This document shows, one piece after another, positions 1 to 9,728 of a stretch of DNA of 64,000 nt; position 1 is the stretch's first letter, and the number at the start of each line of letters is the position of its first letter. Source of the DNA: Plumapathes pennacea. Taxonomy: Eukaryota > Cnidaria > Anthozoa > Antipatharia > Myriopathidae. Under the pieces are notes generated by a model. The model saw only the letters and a program-made list of their open reading frames with translations, searched no databases and was not told the DNA's origin. The DNA lies in assembly GCA_964036295.1 (NCBI GenBank), contig OZ038473.1:7285501-7349500 (forward strand), in the 5' to 3' direction. Position numbers and translations under genes: made by a program.

Positions 1-2
1 GA

Positions 3-27
3 GGATTTTACAGAGACAGCCTCTTAA
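3..27. repeat. Terminal fragment of the long-palindrome element
   Basis: These bases, ending CAGCCTCTTAA, match the right terminus of the palindrome at 60496-63880 with about two differences. The element would extend upstream of the window and ends here at a TTAA. This second terminus shows that the palindrome ends belong to a repeated, mobile family. Confidence 0.6.
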
Positions 28-689
28 TGCAAAATTATGGGTCGATACGAAATTAATCTCTATCGGAAGCTGCAGACGTTTGAACACCGTGACAACAAAG
101 GCGTGCATCACGCTTGTGGAGCGAACATTAGGCTTGGATAGTCGGATATCAACCTTGAGCTTTAGACGACTTCGAGGTATTCAGTGACAAATATTCTCGA
201 TGTAATCGCCTGCCGGTCTTCCCTGCTTTTGTTAAAGCGGCGTGAATGAAAGCTAAGTAGCTGATGATTCGGGATTCCCCATTCTATGATATTATCATCG
301 TGACATTTCATTGACAGATCTTCTATCTTAATCTCGAGTTGCCTCAAACTTATTAGTAATTTAGTATCCTCAGACAATAAACAAAGAACCTTTAGTTCAC
401 GCAAAACGAAGTTAAACGCCGACTGTTCGTATACGCCGCGCGTTACACAAAGCCCCCCGAGTTTCCGACAAAGGGAGACGCTCTGCCCCAGGGAAAAGTT
501 CAAGTTTTATCAGTTTCGACACGTCTTCTACTTATTCGATGTTCTTTCACACAAATATAGCTCAGAACACAGATACATTGGTTGAAGCGGTATCTATGAT
601 CGAGCATTTGCAAAAACACAACCCTTCATACTTTACGGGGGTCCCACTGGTAACACATCAAGCATTTGTGTACGGCTATTTTCAAATCT
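28..689. other. No gene recognised
   Basis: No domain or splice-flanked exon was recognised. A 113-codon minus-strand frame (162-503) is the longest open stretch. It has no recognisable motif, and I do not call it a gene. Confidence 0.4.
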
Positions 690-1000
690 TCCGACGCTGA
701 AATACAATGCAAGCCAAAATCGTTCTAAAAGTATGGCTTCCGTGCATCCACAGAGCCAACAGATGTTCAGTTTGGATGGGATACAGGCTGACTTTAACAC
801 AATTCAATTTCAGTCTCTTGCTTCAATCGCTGACATCTCAAGTCGCTCGCGAGGAAAGCCAATTGCATAACGTCATCGCAAATCACGTGATAATGCGAAC
901 CAATCACCGTGTGCTGATTCTCGACCCAGAAAAAAGAAAAAACAGTCTCCATTTTAAAGCTTGTGTAGCCACAAGCAATAAATATCTGACAAACTATTAG
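690..1000 (+). repeat. Family A interspersed repeat, copy 1
   Basis: Shares a long stretch with 20170-20735 and, inverted, with 15175-15745. The shared part includes the CACGTGATAA and CAATCACCGTGTGCTGATTC blocks, an A-rich tract and a final AGCAATAA. It is noncoding in appearance, and its 5' part is shorter than in the 20.2 kb copy. Class unknown, probably a non-autonomous DNA transposon. Confidence 0.7.
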
Positions 1001-1292
1001 TATCTTAGCTTTTGATAAAGATTTGTTGTTGTACTGATTAGTATGCATAACTTTTCATAAAGATCTGTACACTGCACTGAACAATTTCTAGCCACTCTTT
1101 TATTTCACAAGCACGATAAAATATTTGCATCCCGATCTTTATGTGGCTCAGCATTGCTAATGCCCATAAAGATCAGCTGCAAATATTTTATTCTATCACA
1201 TAAAGAGAAGTTTGCCTCTGATCACTCCCTCCTTTTGTGTCAAACTTTTATGTATTTTCTTATTTCTTTGTTGTGTTCTTATTGTTTTGCAG

Positions 1293-1400
1293 GTTAATTC
1301 TTTCGTGGATGTTGGGCAGCCTGCATATTCACAGTTGATAAAACTGAGGGGACAAGAAGACCCAGAAAATCTAATATCAAGCAACAAAATTGGTACAGTG
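1293..1400 (+). CDS. RMI1: RMI1 internal exon (OB-fold, first visible part)
   Basis: This is a 36-codon phase 0-0 exon. Its acceptor follows a pyrimidine-rich tract (ends TTTTGCAG) and its donor is ACAGTG|GTAAGC. The peptide contains VDVGQPAYSQLIKLRG, which closely resembles the segment of vertebrate RMI1 with VDV-QPAYSQ--KLRG at the start of its first OB-fold. RMI1 is a nuclear scaffold of the BLM-TOP3A-RMI complex that dissolves double Holliday junctions and binds TOP3A through this OB-fold. The next exon (1687-1812) continues the homology in phase. The N-terminal exons are not visible and may lie upstream of the window. Sites and peptide are seen; the identity rests on remembered family sequence. 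Confidence 0.82.
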
Positions 1401-1686
1401 GTAAGCAAGACAACAAACATTGAGCAAAGAATACAATTATAAAGTTATATACTTTAGTATTGTGTCACTAATAAGATGAAGAGGCATAATTTGACACTTT
1501 TAAAAAATTCTGTGAAAGGAGAAAGACAATACAACCTTTATTTTGTAGTTATAAGATGACTGACTGAAACAGAAGTATTCCTCGGCCAGCAGAAAACGTT
1601 ACTTTACATGCATTGTTTTTGAGTTTGGCATCAAACTTCAATAGCCGGTACATGTAACTGCGTCCCTTTATTGATACAGTACATAG

Positions 1687-1812
1687 CAACAATGGAAAGC
1701 AAGGCCTTCCAAGATGTTGATTCTGCAGTTAACAGATGGAACACAGTGTATTAAGGGAATGGAATACCAGTCAGTCCCAGCTCTACAAGCCACAATGACC
1801 CCTGGCATAAAG
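1687..1812 (+). CDS. RMI1: RMI1 internal exon (OB-fold, second visible part)
   Basis: This is a 42-codon phase 0-0 exon. The acceptor is TACATAG|CAACAATGG and the donor is CATAAAG|GTAATAG. The peptide runs W-KARPSKMLILQLTDG and then IKGMEYQSVPAL with TPG-K. This matches the order of the W-KPSRML-LQLTDG and GMEY-P-P-L blocks of vertebrate RMI1. It follows the exon at 1293-1400 across a 286-bp intron with no frame conflict and no stop. The following RMI1 exon was not found in the ~1 kb before a Polinton remnant begins. The gene may therefore continue far downstream or be a truncated copy. Confidence 0.82.
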
Positions 1813-1854
1813 GTAATAGTAATCTGACCTTAGACTCTTTCGTCAATAAAGAGC

Positions 1855-1884
1855 CCCACGCCTCCAGAGGCTAGAGGTGTGGGC
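1855..1884. repeat. Short hairpin in RMI1 downstream intron
   Basis: CCCACGCCTC and GAGGTGTGGG form a 10-bp stem, with one G-T pair, around a 9-nt loop. Function unknown. Confidence 0.5.
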
Positions 1885-1944
1885 ATGTATTCAAAAGCGT
1901 AGCCAGGAATTTTTGAAAGGCATGTTCTCTCATTTGAATTTGTA

Positions 1945-2215
1945 ATTTGAAATGTCTTCTGGAGTGGTTTTTATGGAGAACGGAGCGGCTTTTGTGGCAC
2001 ATTGTAGCGTAAGAGAAATTTGGCGGGAAAACTATTTTGAGTATTTAGACCGAAGAATAACATAACAGCCGTTGATTTGCCAAATATAGTTGCGAATACT
2101 GTATTTGTTCAATAAAATGTCTTTTGGAGTAGTTTTACGGGGAATCGACTGCTTTTGTGGTACAGTATAATGTAGAATTAATTTGGCAGGAAAACTTCTC
2201 TAACCGCAAATTTAG
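1945..2215. repeat. Two diverged direct repeats of ~100 bp
   Basis: The stretch starting near 1945 (TGTCTTCTGGAGTGGTTTT, later GGCTTTTGTGGCAC and TTTGGCGGGAAAAC) recurs near 2111 with substitutions. The period is about 166 bp. The unit has no obvious coding capacity. Confidence 0.6.
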
Positions 2216-2699
2216 AGCAATTTCAAATGTGAGTCAAGTGGGAACGGCTTTTTCCCCCAATCAATTCTTTTTTTAATTTGGTTTAAATGGCAATGGACTA
2301 CCAAAATCTTAAATGAAAAATAAACAACCGCACTTTTGAGAAAAGAGCGTTCAAAAACGTTAAAAATCTGACATGTCGGATTTTTGTTTGACCTCTACTG
2401 TTTCAAGCCGCTCGCCAAAAGGAAGCACTGATAAAATTTAAATTTGAAACTGTAATCTAGGGGAAATATACCCATCGAAACAGTGTGGAAAAGCTTGCTG
2501 GTAAAATCCGTCGGGAAGTTGGTATTTTTTTGTCTCGACGTTGGTCTAATTTCGGACGCCATTTTGGCTCCCGCGGTCCCAAAACCAGGGGGGTGGTCAA
2601 TCTCCGAAACAAAAGACCCAAAATTCGTTCAAATGCCACCGTTCATAATCATACTAGATAGACATCAAGTGCTGGGAATTTTATGAAATTCGGCCGAAC
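2216..2699. other. No gene recognised
   Basis: No splice-flanked coding exon and no family match were seen. Short open frames occur on both strands without motifs. Confidence 0.35.
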
Positions 2700-2930
2700 C
2701 CCATCTTTTGACCCTGCCCGATTTTCTCAGACAACGGCTCTTAAACCTCAAAAACATGCTTTTGGGGACAAACACCATGTTTTTTGCAATCTCGGTACAT
2801 CAACATAAAGTGTTTGCCTAGGCTTGGCAGAGGATGGATTAAAAGTTGTCCTGTGAACTGTTTTCTCTGCCTTCATTGCCTTCGACAATTTTGGCTTTCT
2901 AGTTGGATTAAATATTTCTGCAAACGACAT
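2700..2930 (-). pseudogene. Polinton major capsid protein, N-terminal fragment
   Basis: A minus-strand frame starts at the ATG at 2930-2928. It reads an IFNPTRKPKL block, then VHRTTFNPSSA and TLYVDVPRL, the N-terminal pattern I associate with the double jelly-roll capsid protein of Polinton/Maverick elements. After the run of A near 2780 the frame shifts by one and continues with VFVPKS-F-RFK. Homology fades near 2700, so only the first tens of residues survive. It lies divergently next to the integrase, as in one Polinton block. The capsid assignment is from remembered family sequence and is less certain than the polymerase call. Confidence 0.55.
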
Positions 2931-3025
2931 TATTTTAAAACGTAAGATCAAATCTTTAAATGAAAAAGATAAAAAAGATTTATTACTCGTCAAAAGGATA
3001 TTGGAAGGGGCAATCAGCAATTTAA

Positions 3026-3640
3026 AAACTTTCTTCAGAATCTGGAGTTAGTGTTGAGGAAGCCAAAAGGTGGTTATCAAAACAGGCGCTTTTGCAAATT
3101 TATCCTCTTCCACCAAATGATGTTCCAAGACCACATTGGATTATTTCAGAACCAAACGAAATTCATCAAGCTGATCTTTTATTCCTTCCACACGACAAAG
3201 TTGGAAGAAAAACTTATAAATATGCTTTGGTTGTTATCGATATTGCTTCAAGATATGTTGACGCAGAATCTCACACAAGCAAATCAAGTGATGAAGTGAG
3301 GAACTCTTTCAAAACAATTTATTCAAGAAAATTAAAATGGCCAAAAACTTTGATTGTGGACCCAGGAAGAGAATTCATGGGATCTGTGACAACTTTGATA
3401 AACGAAAAGAAAGTCATTATCAAACGATCAGAAGCTGGTAATCATAGAGCTCAAGCTTTTGTTGGGAGAGCAAACGAAACATTGGGAGAGAAAATATTTA
3501 GTCAACAATATGCTGACGAAATGTTAACCGAAGGCAGATCAACAAAGTGGGTGAATAGGTTACCAAATATTGTGAAAACTATCAACAACCACGTCACTCG
3601 ATTGACTGGCAAAAAAGCCAGTCATCAAACTTATCATTAA
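3026..3640 (+). pseudogene. Polinton-type DDE integrase, partial
   Basis: The frame is open from just after a TAA at 3023-3025 to a TAA at 3640, with no start codon at a natural N-terminus. Visible parts are an N-terminal helical segment (EEAKRWLSKQAL) and a retroviral-type integrase core: first Asp in HQADLLFL, second in LIVDPGREF, and the Glu in RANETLGEKIF about 39 residues later. The Polinton integrase joins element ends to host DNA. The C-terminal domain is missing: after LTGKKAS the frame runs into sequence shared with the 3' end of the convergent polymerase gene. The catalytic triad is present, but the gene is truncated at both ends. Confidence 0.8.
3603..3624. repeat. Perfect hairpin at integrase/polymerase convergence
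   Basis: TGACTGGC, AAAAAA and GCCAGTCA form an 8-bp perfect stem with a 6-nt loop where the convergent integrase and polymerase frames meet. It may be a bidirectional 3'-end signal or mark a deletion junction. Confidence 0.6.
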
Positions 3641-3699
3641 TTTCTTCCATAAACTTTTTTCCATCGTAAACTTTTTCTTCAATCGATCTTTCATCCATT

Positions 3700-3731
<32 letters not shown>

Positions 3732-3795
3732 TTTTTCTTCTATTTCATTTATTTCATATATTTCCTCTATTTCATCTATTTCATTTATTTTATAA
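3700..3795. repeat. (TTC)n-like low-complexity tract
   Basis: A pyrimidine-rich imperfect TTC/TTCCTC repeat. Read on the minus strand in the polymerase frame, it encodes a run of glutamates after the usual C-terminal end of the polymerase. It probably arose by microsatellite expansion in the element's 3' region. Confidence 0.75.
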
Positions 3796-5331
3796 GTACC
3801 AAGAGCTAAAGTGTCTACCCCATTTGGTAATATGTATCTTTTATCGTCATCAGCAGAAAGCGCAATTTTATTAACTCTTTGAGAAAAGAGATTATGACCA
3901 TAAAAAGTATTCTCCCCATCTCTCTCATTCGTTGATTTTTAGAAAATAACACTTCTCTCATATGATCCATTCCAATTGTTTTCTTGACTACTTCCTTATT
4001 AATTCCTTTACATTTGATATCGTCTTTTGATGATTCAAAACCTATTCCATACAACTTTGCTCTCAAACCAACGAACTCAGAAATCTTACCTCCGTTCGTT
4101 TCGTCTTTGAACATCCCAAGGACTTTTTTATTCAAACCAGATGGAATACCGCTTGGATGATCTTTTGTGATCTCACTAGTGTCGAAATGTGTTTTCACGT
4201 CAGGAGCAATATCTTTATAAAAATCCTCCCTTTCGATTTCGTAAGTCAGAGAATCTGTGTCGGTGAATAGAAGCCTTGCTTTGTCACCCTATTTTTTCTT
4301 GATGTAACCGTAGTGAAAATCATACACGATCAGTTTACTAAGATCAAGAATGGCCATCCCTAAGGTAAATTGGCTTGTTGTAATAAGTCTTAGTTTTCCC
4401 CATGTGTACAGCCACCAAGTTTTTACTAAACACTTTCCTGCCTCGATAATTCGACTTTTTGACTAATCCAGAAAAAACTTCTTCTTTGGTCGTAAGTTTA
4501 ATATTTACTCGATTTCCAATAATCTCCACCGTTTTTCCAAAGAAAGAATTATTCATTAGTTTATAAAAGTTTTTCTCAAACTTCGTCTTCCCATTCATTC
4601 TCATCTTCGTATTAAATGAAATGTAATCTTTCATGAAATATTTTTCATCAAAGGTGATCATTCTGTGAACTTTTTTGGTCTTCAAACCCATCTTCACGTA
4701 GTATTTCAACAATTCATGATGAAGCACGTATTTCTCCTTCTCATAAAAACCAGAAACTAACTTTTCCACTTTGTTGATTTTTCTTCTCTCTGGAGCTAAT
4801 GGATAATTATTATGAAGATCATGTAACTCTTCTTGGTATTCCAAATCAACCTCAAGAATTGATGGTGGAATTTTCTTCAACTTCCCTCCGCTTTTTTTGA
4901 ATAATATTGTTCATTTCATTAATTAAATCTTGAGTTGCCCACTCAAAGTTTGAATAAGGCATCCTTTTTGACATGGCTAATCCATAAAGATTATTTGCAT
5001 CTAAATATTTAATAAACGTATTTCTCAACTTTTTGTCGTAATTCTTCATGTATTTGTTATTTGCCTTCGAATACCTCCCCGTTATCATTGATACTCCGCC
5101 TCTTATTTCTGTCTCAAACATCATAAACATATCATAATCTTTTAATAATTCTGGCTCAGCTCCACTCATCTTGAAAAACGCGTCCCAAGTCAACCCAGGT
5201 GATGTGTAATAGTGAGCAGGATCAAGACCATAAGATTTCATACAAACACTTCGGAATTTTTCAAAAACATCAGCTAAGAGTAAAACATCAGTTCGTAAAT
5301 AAAGATCATGATATTCTCTGAATTTTTTCAT
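3790..5331 (-). pseudogene. Polinton protein-primed DNA polymerase B, broken
   Basis: Family-B protein-primed polymerase of the Polinton type, which copies the linear element from a terminal protein. Visible from its N-terminal side: YHDLYLRTDVLLLADVFE and DPAHYYTSPGLTWDA, motif A as DANNLYG, motif B as KLMNNSFFGKT, motif C as FTDTDSL (about 4248-4268), then the C-terminal KYILPNGVDTLALG-like end near 3800. Reading requires frame changes near 4860, 4350 and 3880, and there is an in-frame TAG at 4289-4291. The exonuclease and terminal-protein regions are absent beyond 5335. The gene converges on the integrase. It is an inactive relic. Confidence 0.88.
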
Positions 5332-5334
5332 ATT

Positions 5335-6239
5335 GAATTTTGATTTTAGCGAAAGATAGAAGTATTAAAACCTTACGTTTTTTATTAAAAATTTACCTAA
5401 TCTCAAAACTTCTGTGATATGCTGAAAGCAACTCACTAGAAAGCTGTTAAACAAAAAGAAACATGAATTTTGTTCTAAAATTTTATTGAAATGTAGTACT
5501 GCCTCGTACTGAAGCAAACATTCAGTTTTTTTCTCATTGAGAATAACGTGTTGCTTAATCGCATTTTTCGCACTTTATAATTAAAGCGTCCAAACTTCGA
5601 ACTTACAGTTGACAGCATAAACCTTATATTATTTTTGTGACCTTCAGTGAAGTTATATAATATCCAACAGACCCTAGTTGGAAAACTTAATATAAATAGC
5701 GATGATCAGAGTGTGCGAAAAATTTGCTAAAATCAAAACCATTGCTATAAATTTCGTGAAAAATTAGTTCTACAGAAGCTTTGGCCCAATCTTCTATCAG
5801 AGTTCAAGCACTTGGGATGCAGTTTCGGAAATTATTAAGAATGACCCTGTGAAGCGTGTAGATTATGACGTAGTTCCGGTAACTTTTGACGTCGTTTGAT
5901 GTGATACGTGGTAATGTCTAAAGAGAAACAGAAAGAGAACAAACAATTAAAGTTGCCTTATTTTGCCTCGTTTCTTATGCTTCTTTATGTTGCGAAAGAA
6001 CCCCTTTAATTGGTGTCCAATATCCCAGAGCCCACGTGCGCAAACGCTACTAGGCGTTAATAACAATGGAAATGAAATTATTCCTACCTTTTCTTAACTC
6101 CTACTCCGGGGTTATAGCGTTTTATGCAACCGGGCGCAGGAGCCTTATTAGATGTAGGGCAGTTAATATAAACAAACTCTTTTACGTTTAAAAATAAATA
6201 TATCCATTACTAAATTCAGGGCCAATTTGTTCAATAAGT
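5335..6239. other. No gene recognised
   Basis: AT-rich sequence after the 5' break of the Polinton polymerase. No terminal repeat of the Polinton, no exon and no known repeat could be recognised. Confidence 0.4.
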
Positions 6240-6720
6240 GGATACTCTTCTCTTGATTAGGGAAACAAACTCTCTCGTTGACTGATTGAAAACACGCCGC
6301 AACTTACTAACATTTCTGTCATCTAAAATTCGATGAGAGTCCATAAAAAAGATGTTGTTAAATCGACGAAAATACTGAAAGTACTGTTAACTTGACGTGG
6401 TCAAAGCCAGCAGCCTGCGATGTCTTTGGAATTTGTAACAATGTAAATGTATTCAACGGTAGAATTAGGAAATTTACGTCGCTGCTTCAAAACAACGTGA
6501 GATTCACCTTGTACTAGGGCAGACAATGCGGGTCCGAAAAACAAAGTGACCAGTTGAAGAATGTGAACAATCAGCATGAAAGAAAACGATAGAAATGTTT
6601 GCCGATAGGACTTGTTTGTCATTCGAGCAACCAGCAAACTGTACTGTAAACACTGCAAGTATGGCGGTGGTTCGGAATGAGTGAACGCCGTTTCACTTCA
6701 AAATTATTGAAGAATTGACG
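6240..6720 (-). repeat. Family E repeat, copy 1 (inverted)
   Basis: Inverted relative to the copy at 41480-42170; part also occurs at 30220-30500. A frame conserved in two copies reads PALSA-VQGESHVVLK followed by IYIVTNSK and GCWL, preceded here by a hydrophobic stretch. Conservation of this reading could reflect a former coding region of the element, but I do not recognise it. Confidence 0.6.
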
Positions 6721-8236
6721 GACATTTATCTTTGGTGAGATGGGTTTCATTGTCTACGATAATTAAGCCGACAAGAAATAGGCAAATTTTGATGCGTATA
6801 ATTCAGCCGATCGTTAAAATACAGAAATTTTCAGACTTGTTTAGTGATTTCCTTTGAACTCCGGTGTGATTGCATGTAATACAAACTTCTTCAGTGAAAT
6901 AAAGCCAGTTTATTTTTTATTAGTTGCAAAGGGCCTGTTTATGTTCAGCAAGGAAAGCATGAAAAGTCGAAAAAAAGCGTCATTTGTTTACATTACATTA
7001 TTGAGCACGGCCGGGCGTGTACAATAAGTTATGGAGCAAGCTTTTCAACCAATCAGAGCGTGGCTTACATCGTGACTATGTTGTAAATATGTTTATATAG
7101 GAATTTAGTTTTTACAAAAAAAATGAATAATGCCTTCCGCGCGCTCTGAGTAGCTACTCAATCTCGGACCATCAGGTGCTATTCACCTTCGGCGACTTCC
7201 GGTTTGAAACAAAATGGCGCCTGTTTTGCTGCTTTTACCGAAACAGAACTGTTTCGGTAAAAGAGGCAGCTGTACCGGACAGCACAAAGAAAGCTACAAA
7301 GTCCGTTTTAGCAGTCTTCACTGGAGGCTTTTGTGTTTCATTTTGGTACTAAGCCCTTGGCGCGAAGTGTTTTGTGGTTGTTTTCTACGAGTGCCCATTT
7401 ACGCAAGCCTGCAGGAAAAAACTGAACGTTTTCAACTCTAAGGTGAAACATTTATTGTTTTGCAGAATGGTTTCAACAGCAAGAAAAACTTAAAACTTTG
7501 TTGGGAAGAAATGTCTCAGGCACAGTTACACAAATTCCTTCAAAATTATCACGTTGTGTTCAGTTGCAAATCGGTCTCGCGCGCGTAATCAAGGAATCGA
7601 CTTTTCCCTCATAGTGTGTTGGAAAGTGTAGAAAATGGGAGGCTGGTTATTAAACTTGTATTGTATATACTAAAACAATTATTCTCATGTGTCCAGTAGA
7701 GATTAATCTGCAAGCGCTACCGTCATAACGAGTGCGGTGATCCCTTTTCTTTTTCATGTATTTTTTTGGACTTTTTATTACATGTCCAAATTTGAGTAAT
7801 TTTTTTATCTCTCAATCATAAAATATTACCATTTAATCAATGTTACGATCTGTTGCTAGGTGTTTCACAGGAAGCGTAAAGATAACAAAATGCCTATTGT
7901 TTCATTAGTTTGATTTTTCTGGCTACTTTAGGCGTTTCACAGTAACGTTGCCCTATCACAATAACTAAACTATATTCTCGCTCCAGGCACGTTTTTTAAA
8001 TAATTTTTTCATATCGTTTTCAGATAGCAAAGTAGACTACAGCCCTACAGCCCCTACACTACAGCCCCGTAGCGCAGAAACAGGCACCGTGACCCCCTTT
8101 TATTTTTATAGAATATACTCTCCGCCAATCAGGGCGCGCGTAGTATCATAGTTACTTTATAAAGTTAATTACCAATTGTGTAAAGTTTCAAAAGAAATTC
8201 ACCGCAACTTTATTTTCGATGGAATCACCTGCACTT
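6721..8236. other. Mostly unassigned; one palindrome
   Basis: No confident gene. A region at 7280-7600 has open stretches with a weak resemblance to Crypton/DUF3504-type sequence (STKKATKSVLAVF, then EWFQQQEKL after a possible TTTTGCAG acceptor), but no matching donor. The 8040-8150 stretch looks like a short repeat. Confidence 0.3.
7232..7263. repeat. Perfect 15-bp palindrome, 2-nt loop
   Basis: CTTTTACCGAAACAG, AA and CTGTTTCGGTAAAAG. The arms are perfect, and partial complementarity (GCTG/CAGC) continues outward. Confidence 0.85.
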
Positions 8237-8238
8237 AC

Positions 8239-8349
8239 CGTTTGTTGATACTTGATCAGCTGGGTTAAATAGTTTCTTGTTTCAGAATTCATGTCGGCTA
8301 ACTTTATGGTCTTGACTGGTGGAATACTGACACCCATTGAATTGAGTAT
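8239..8349 (-). CDS. Second exon of an unrecognised protein
   Basis: A 37-codon phase 0-0 exon with acceptor TTTCTGCAG and donor ACG|GTAAGT. The peptide includes NSMGVSIPPVKTIKLADMN and ends YLTQLIKYQQT. It follows the exon at 8595-8762 in phase with no stop. I do not recognise the family. Predicted helices and no hydrophobic segment suggest an intracellular protein. Further exons should lie below 8237 on the minus strand but were not found. Confidence 0.62.
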
Positions 8350-8594
8350 CTGCAGAAACAAAGGAGTCGGCGTTTACTGATAACGTACATTGGCGAATAA
8401 GGTTCAGCAGTTTATGATTTTTCAAAGTTATGTTTTTGTTTCGGTTGCATTTTTCAGCGCATTGAAAGTGCCGTCAAGCAACAAATCTCCGGATAAAGGC
8501 AAACATACAAATACGCAAGACAGCGTACTCGAAGGGCATTCTAAGAAAAAGTGCGTTGCTGTGCAAATGGTGGTTTTGTCGGGTATTCTCTTAC

Positions 8595-8762
8595 AGATAC
8601 TGTGGTGTCCACGGAGTCTCTCAGCCAATGTCTTGTTTCCAAGATGCTGCCATGCAGCTCAGAATGATTGCGTTCTGATGAATAGACCAGGTCGAGCGGG
8701 TCCTGGAACACAGCTAGTTGTTTGTACATTTCGGCGAGTCGCTCCTGTTTCTGTGGAGGCAT
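8595..8762 (-). CDS. First coding exon of an unrecognised protein
   Basis: 56 codons from the ATG at 8762-8760 to a strong donor (TATCT|GTAAGAG), phase 0. It begins MPPQKQERLAEMYKQLAVF and later reads LHGSILETRHWLRDSVDTT, a charged, helix-forming sequence with coiled-coil character. The start is chosen because no acceptor AG lies directly upstream and the exon is open only from here. With the exon at 8239-8349 it gives 93 continuous codons. Function unknown. Confidence 0.62.
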
Positions 8763-8769
8763 AAATAAA

Positions 8770-9728
8770 AATCTGGTGAAGATTTAAAAGAAATGCGATA
8801 GTTGCGGGTTCCCCAGGCATGGATTAGTCTATTACTTAAGTAGCTGATCAAGTGCGGCCTTCGTTTCACTTCAGTTTTGACGCAAGCACTCTTTGAAGCC
8901 AGGTTCCGCGCGCAAAGAAGAAAAAAAGGTTTTGTAAGTTTCTGTTATTAAGATTACTTACATTTTTTGCGTTGCAAAATTATCCATTGCTTGACGCTGA
9001 ACGCATTTCTCTCGGTAAAGCATAACGAGCTTAAGGCGACTTTAAAAACGCGATGTTGATGTTCAGAGATTCAATTTGCGAACATCGGCAGGGGGCTGAA
9101 TATGAACCGTGCACCGACTTTAGGTTTGTGGTCAAATGAAACAACAGGAGCCTGTTTTGACCGGAAGGCGTTGTTCTGTGAGATTTAGATGGCTCTGTAA
9201 AATGTTTTTACTTGACATCGGCTAATGCTGTAAAATACCTTTCTTCAGAGACCGACTAACTGTGCGCATCAAACATGAAAATTACTAAACTGACAGAAAC
9301 AAACTTTAGTGCTGCAGTTTCGTTTAACTCTTGTCGTTATTGCACGCTACACTAGCCGACCTGGCCGTAAAAGTAAAAGAACTGCAACACTGCTAGAACG
9401 CCGCTTAGAAGAACATCGTCGCGCCAAATTAATGCATGCAGTCTGCCGGGCACATTCTTCCGCAGTTTCTAGCTGTGATATTGCTCGACCGTAGTACGGA
9501 AAAACAATAAACATGAACAAAGAAAATGTTCCTGGAGAAGGTTGTTTGAAAAGTTGAGGGAATTTTTCTCTGAAGTTTTACTTTTTACTAGCTGTAGATA
9601 TTTTAAATGTTGCTTTGTGAGGCTGTTTTAAGTTTTCCAGTTTTTAAATTCATTTTTACGAACGCAATAAATAGGCAGCGCTCGAGGGACTATTGGGACT
9701 ACAACTATAAGATTTCGTCAAGAACTTG
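8770..9728. other. No gene; fragment shared with 56.9 kb
   Basis: An Arg-rich open frame at 9309-9494 (ERRLEEHRRAKLMHAVCRAH) shares a diverged stretch with 56940-57060, including CAAATTAAT-CAT-CAG-CTGCC. It is probably a repeat rather than a host gene. Confidence 0.4.

Noticed and set aside
162-503. 113-codon minus-strand open frame
   Set aside because: No recognisable domain, no splice context and no repeat copy to compare; open length alone is weak evidence in eukaryotic DNA.
3092-3640. Integrase as a host retroviral integration
   Set aside because: Neighbouring protein-primed polymerase and capsid-like fragment, and lack of reverse transcriptase or LTRs, point to a Polinton.
7280-7600. 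Possible Crypton/DUF3504-like exons
   Set aside because: Only short word similarity; an acceptor is present but no matching GT donor.
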